Shown one piece after another: positions 61,390 to 64,000 of a stretch of DNA of 64,000 nt (the stretch's first letter is position 1; the number at the start of each line of letters is the position of its first letter). This stretch comes from Cunninghamella blakesleeana (taxonomy: Eukaryota; Mucoromycota; Mucoromycetes; Mucorales; Cunninghamellaceae), in contig JAFCIZ010000005.1 in the NCBI GenBank assembly GCA_017871115.1, positions 3,093,501-3,157,500 of the forward strand, read 5' to 3'. The notes below the pieces were generated by a model. That model worked only from the letters and a program-made list of their open reading frames with translations. It did no database searches and had not been told where the DNA came from. Made by a program: the position numbers and the translations under genes.

Positions 61390-62426
61390 CTAAGATTGAT
61401 TTAGTTGAGTAGGGAAAGGAGGAGGAAGAGATGGGAATAATTTATCACCTTTCTTTTTAATAGCGTCTTTAATATGAACGAATTGATCATCATAACCAGG
61501 TACAGAGCCTTTTACATATACAAGATCTAAATCTTCATCTATTTTAATGACTTGTAAGTTTTGTACAGTAACACTTTCACCACCTAATCTACCAGCCATT
61601 TTTTTCCCTTTAAACACTTTACTGGGCCATTTTCTTTGACCTGTTGAACCTGCTGAACGATGTGATAATGAATGACCATGTGATGCTGGTAAACCTTTAA
61701 AATTCCATCTTTTCATAACACCTGCAAATCCTTTACCTATTCTATAAGCATATACAAATAAAATAAATGCATAAATAAATAAATAAATAAATATATAAAT
61801 TATTAAATCATCTTAGTATATACATATGTAACTTACGAAGGTGCGGTAATATCAACGTATTGACCAGTCATAAAATGATTTGCTTTTAAAGGTGTACCAA
61901 TAGGTAAAATAGCATCAGGTGTAATTCTAAATTCTGATAATTTTCTTCTAAAAGAAATACCCAATTTATTAAAGTGTTCTTTAAGGGGCTTTGTAACATG
62001 CTTTTCTTTAATAGGTGTGCATCCAACTTGTAGTGCTGTATATCCATGTTTTTCACTTTCACGTATATCTGTCACAATAACTTCTTCTAACTATATGTAA
62101 TGTATAATATAAAACATAAGTTGATACTTGTATAATATTATATTTATAAATAACAATATATAAATGCATATTCTATTATAACTTACTTGTAATACAGTAA
62201 CAGGAATACGAATACCTTCAGTTGTCCAAGTAGAAGTCATTCCCTTCTTTTTAGCAATAACACCAGTTCTAATAGATGTAGGTTTCCATTCTACTTGAGT
62301 TGCAGTGGTTGCTTGTTGTAACGTAGTACTTGTATGAAATCCAAAAATACGATTAGCAAATAGTGATGAATTGTTAGAAGTCCATTGTTGTTTTAATATA
62401 GATTTAGTAAATAATTTAAGTGACAT
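61390..62426 (-). CDS. MRPL3: Mitochondrial ribosomal protein uL3m
   Basis: Large-subunit mitochondrial ribosomal protein near the peptidyl-transferase entry region (yeast Mrpl9). Exons (minus): 62187-62426, 61837-62090, 61390-61741; 281 residues. The N-terminal 45 residues are basic and Ser/Thr-rich ([14 protein letters not shown]...), fitting import into the matrix. The L3 fold begins at [15 protein letters not shown], continues through [39 protein letters not shown], the tip [40 protein letters not shown] and [19 protein letters not shown]. Phase is kept at both junctions. Its promoter shares words with that of bL12m. Confidence 0.95.
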
Positions 62427-62592
62427 TTTTATGTATTAAAAGAAAAAAAAAAAAAAGGAACCAAAAGGGATAGAGTATTTTTTTTTTTTTTTTTTCCTCG
62501 TCTCTTTTTAACAAAATAAAATAAAAACCTGTCACCCCTAACATTTTTTTTTAAGTTGTAATGATTTTCAATCTCCGAACAAAAAATAGGGC

Positions 62593-62632
62593 GGGTGAGT
62601 GTGGCTTGTTAGATAGATGTTTGCATGAAATT
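62593..62632 (-). promoter_or_regulatory. Candidate mito-ribosomal promoter element, copy 2
   Basis: GGGTGAG at 62593-62599 and TTTGCATGAAATT at 62620-62632 (plus-strand spelling), 167-206 bp upstream of the uL3m ATG and in the same orientation as the pair upstream of bL12m. Spacing between the two words is larger here (20 nt against 1 nt). Confidence 0.4.
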
Positions 62633-63088
62633 TCCATTAAATCCCCGAAGATCACCTTCGAGAATAATGATTAAATTGATAGAAAGGTACACTATTTATT
62701 TATTTTATAAACAATAAGTATCTGATTCTTCTTTTATTTCTTAGAATAATAAATAAATAAAAAAGTACATATAGATATATATATACATATATATATATAC
62801 TCATATAAAATTTGTAAATAATAATAAAAAAACAAGGGCGTATATTTATATGTGCATTATAATGCATGATCTTCTATTAGTATATTAAAAAATATATATA
62901 AAAGTATATATTTATACCATATAACTTTATTTATATAAATTTATAAATGCTTGCATTTCTCCAAAAATAAATTATTTTAACTGGTTTTTCTTTTTTTTTT
63001 TTTTTTTTTTTGCCAATATAAATATATATTTATTATCCATCTTATCCATTTCCCTCTTTCTTTTTTTTTTTCTTTCATTTATTATTTT

Positions 63089-63090
<2 letters not shown>

Positions 63091-63132
<42 letters not shown>
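63091..63132. repeat. (AAT)n microsatellite
   Basis: About fourteen ATA/AAT triplets in the probable 5' leader of the acidic-protein gene, followed by TATAAATA repeats. Confidence 0.9.
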
Positions 63133-63133
<1 letters not shown>

Positions 63134-63170
63134 TATAAATATATAAATATATAAATATATACTAGCTATA

Positions 63171-64000
63171 ATGACATTATTATCAGATTCAATTAAAAGA
63201 GAATCCATTATATCTACTTTATCAAAAGCATCCTCGAACTCATCCACATCTTATTCCAGAAAAGGTACATCCCGTTTTTTTTTTCTTTTATTTACTTATT
63301 TATTTATTTTATAATAAAATGTATACCGATTTCTCATATTTTTTATAATTCTTTAGGTACCAATAAATATTTTCAATGTATGCCTAGTGATGATGAAGGT
63401 GATGATGAAGACGACTTTGAAGATGAAGACGACGACGACGACGATGATGATGATGATAATCAAGTTTTATACTCTATTGATGTCAATAAAAAAAAATTCA
63501 ATCAACTTCAACAAAATGGTAAATTAGATACATATATAATATATAAAAATAGAAAAAATAACACTATAAAAAAAAAAAAAGTAAAAATACAAGGAGCTAA
63601 AAAAAAAAAGAATGGGAAAGGGAGAATAAAAAAAAAGGGTAGGAGTTCTTTTTATTAAAAAAAGGCAGGAGTTTTCAACTTTCTTTCTTTCCTTCTATAT
63701 AGTAAATCCACCTAATAATCCAATAAAACAATATCAAAGAAATTCTATTGGTACATTAAGAACTTCGCCATCATTATTGCCTATACAACATCGTAAATTA
63801 TCATGCCCTCCTCCATCACACAATGATGTCATTAGATCCTCTTCAGGAATATTAACCCCTCAACGTAAAAGTGTTTCATCTGGAATGGAATTAATGGTGG
63901 CAAGAGAGCAATATTTAGAGCAACAAAAAAATCATCAAAAATCAAAAAAGAAATTAAATCCTTCAAAAGCACCTATTGGTGGTTTACTAGCAAAACTACC
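63171..64000 (+). CDS. Acidic/basic unknown protein, 5' part
   Basis: Runs off the right edge. Exons: 63171-63264, 63357-63518, 63703 to the window end; phases agree. It opens TLLSDSIKRESIISTLSKAS, followed by an acidic tract (GDDEDDFEDEDDDDDDDDDD). A Ser/Pro/Arg-rich disordered region then holds short blocks such as RNSIGTLRTSPSLLPIQHRK and PQRKSVSSGMELMVAREQYL, and a basic stretch ending SKAPIGGLLAKLP. No family is recognised. Composition suggests a nuclear or cytoskeletal scaffold, but that is a guess. Reading straight through the second intron gives a Lys-rich tail, which I treat as intron. Confidence 0.65.

Larger units (their letters stand above)
62427..63170. other. Divergent promoter region of uL3m and the acidic gene
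   Basis: About 740 bp. The left part carries a T run (62478-62495) and a more GC-rich patch at 62575-62665 that includes GGGTGAG (62593-62599) and TTTGCATGAAATT (62620-62632). A T run at about 62991-63012 and the AAT repeat at 63091-63132 precede the acidic-protein gene. Confidence 0.55.

Noticed and set aside
63519..63702. Read-through of intron 2 of the acidic gene giving a Lys-rich tail
   Set aside because: A GTAAAT donor and TATATAG acceptor bracket it and restore a longer, less biased frame; the Lys-rich reading is just A-rich intron.

Overview
This is a strongly AT-rich, gene-dense piece of a eukaryotic nuclear chromosome, almost certainly from an early-diverging (zygomycete-type) fungus. 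The evidence is many short GT..AG introns inside conserved genes, a full-length FKS-type 1,3-beta-glucan synthase, an Sst2-like DEP/RGS regulator, and nuclear genes for mitochondrial ribosomal proteins and an inner-membrane fusion dynamin. Mucoromycota is my best guess at the phylum. That is inference from gene content and base composition; I cannot name a species.

Layout, left to right: the 3' part of an unrecognised membrane protein (1-1128, +); MGM1/OPA1 dynamin (2430-5704, -), divergent from the spliceosome/ribosome helicase PRP43 (5926-8502, +); Rho GDI (9100-10735, +); mitochondrial bL12m (11178-12078, -); CCR4-NOT subunit NOT3/5 (12414-15399, -), divergent from eRF3/SUP35 (15655-18198, +); a 2 kb gap; NADP isocitrate dehydrogenase (20164-21928, -); a Rab4-type GTPase (23597-25072, +); EDC3 (26083-28596, -); glucan synthase FKS (31020-37754, +); an acyl-CoA ligase (37993-40207, -); a 5.2 kb gene-poor block holding a decayed Tc1/mariner transposase and a possible second transposon relic; an Sst2-like regulator (45403-47626, +); a 71-residue membrane protein (48192-48498, +); a kelch membrane protein (49265-51004, +); an ATR/Mec1 checkpoint kinase (51249-57144, -); a small secreted cysteine-containing protein (58177-58623, +); a 115-residue Asn/His-rich hypothetical protein (59594-60031, -); mitochondrial uL3m (61390-62426, -); and the 5' part of an acidic unknown protein (63171 to the right edge, +).

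Most exon structures were rebuilt by hand from GT/AG sites, reading phase and family alignment from memory. The summed exon lengths are divisible by three in every complete gene, which supports the junctions. The genes are mostly housekeeping, with no operon-like logic. Themes that recur are mRNA fate (NOT3, EDC3, eRF3 with PAM2-like motifs, PRP43) and mitochondrial maintenance (MGM1, bL12m, uL3m).

The most interesting observations are: (1) a 13-mer plus a GGGTGAG element found at nearly the same distance and in the same orientation upstream of both mitochondrial ribosomal protein genes; (2) a recurrent T(n)A(n) self-complementary block in promoters and introns; (3) natural residue changes in the two echinocandin hot-spot segments of the glucan synthase; (4) micro-exons of 11 and 16 nt and a coding exon that is only the ATG; (5) eRF3 carrying a charged pentapeptide array instead of a Q/N-rich prion-type domain. 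I saw no convincing tRNA, rRNA or CRISPR array, and no clearly new multi-gene system.
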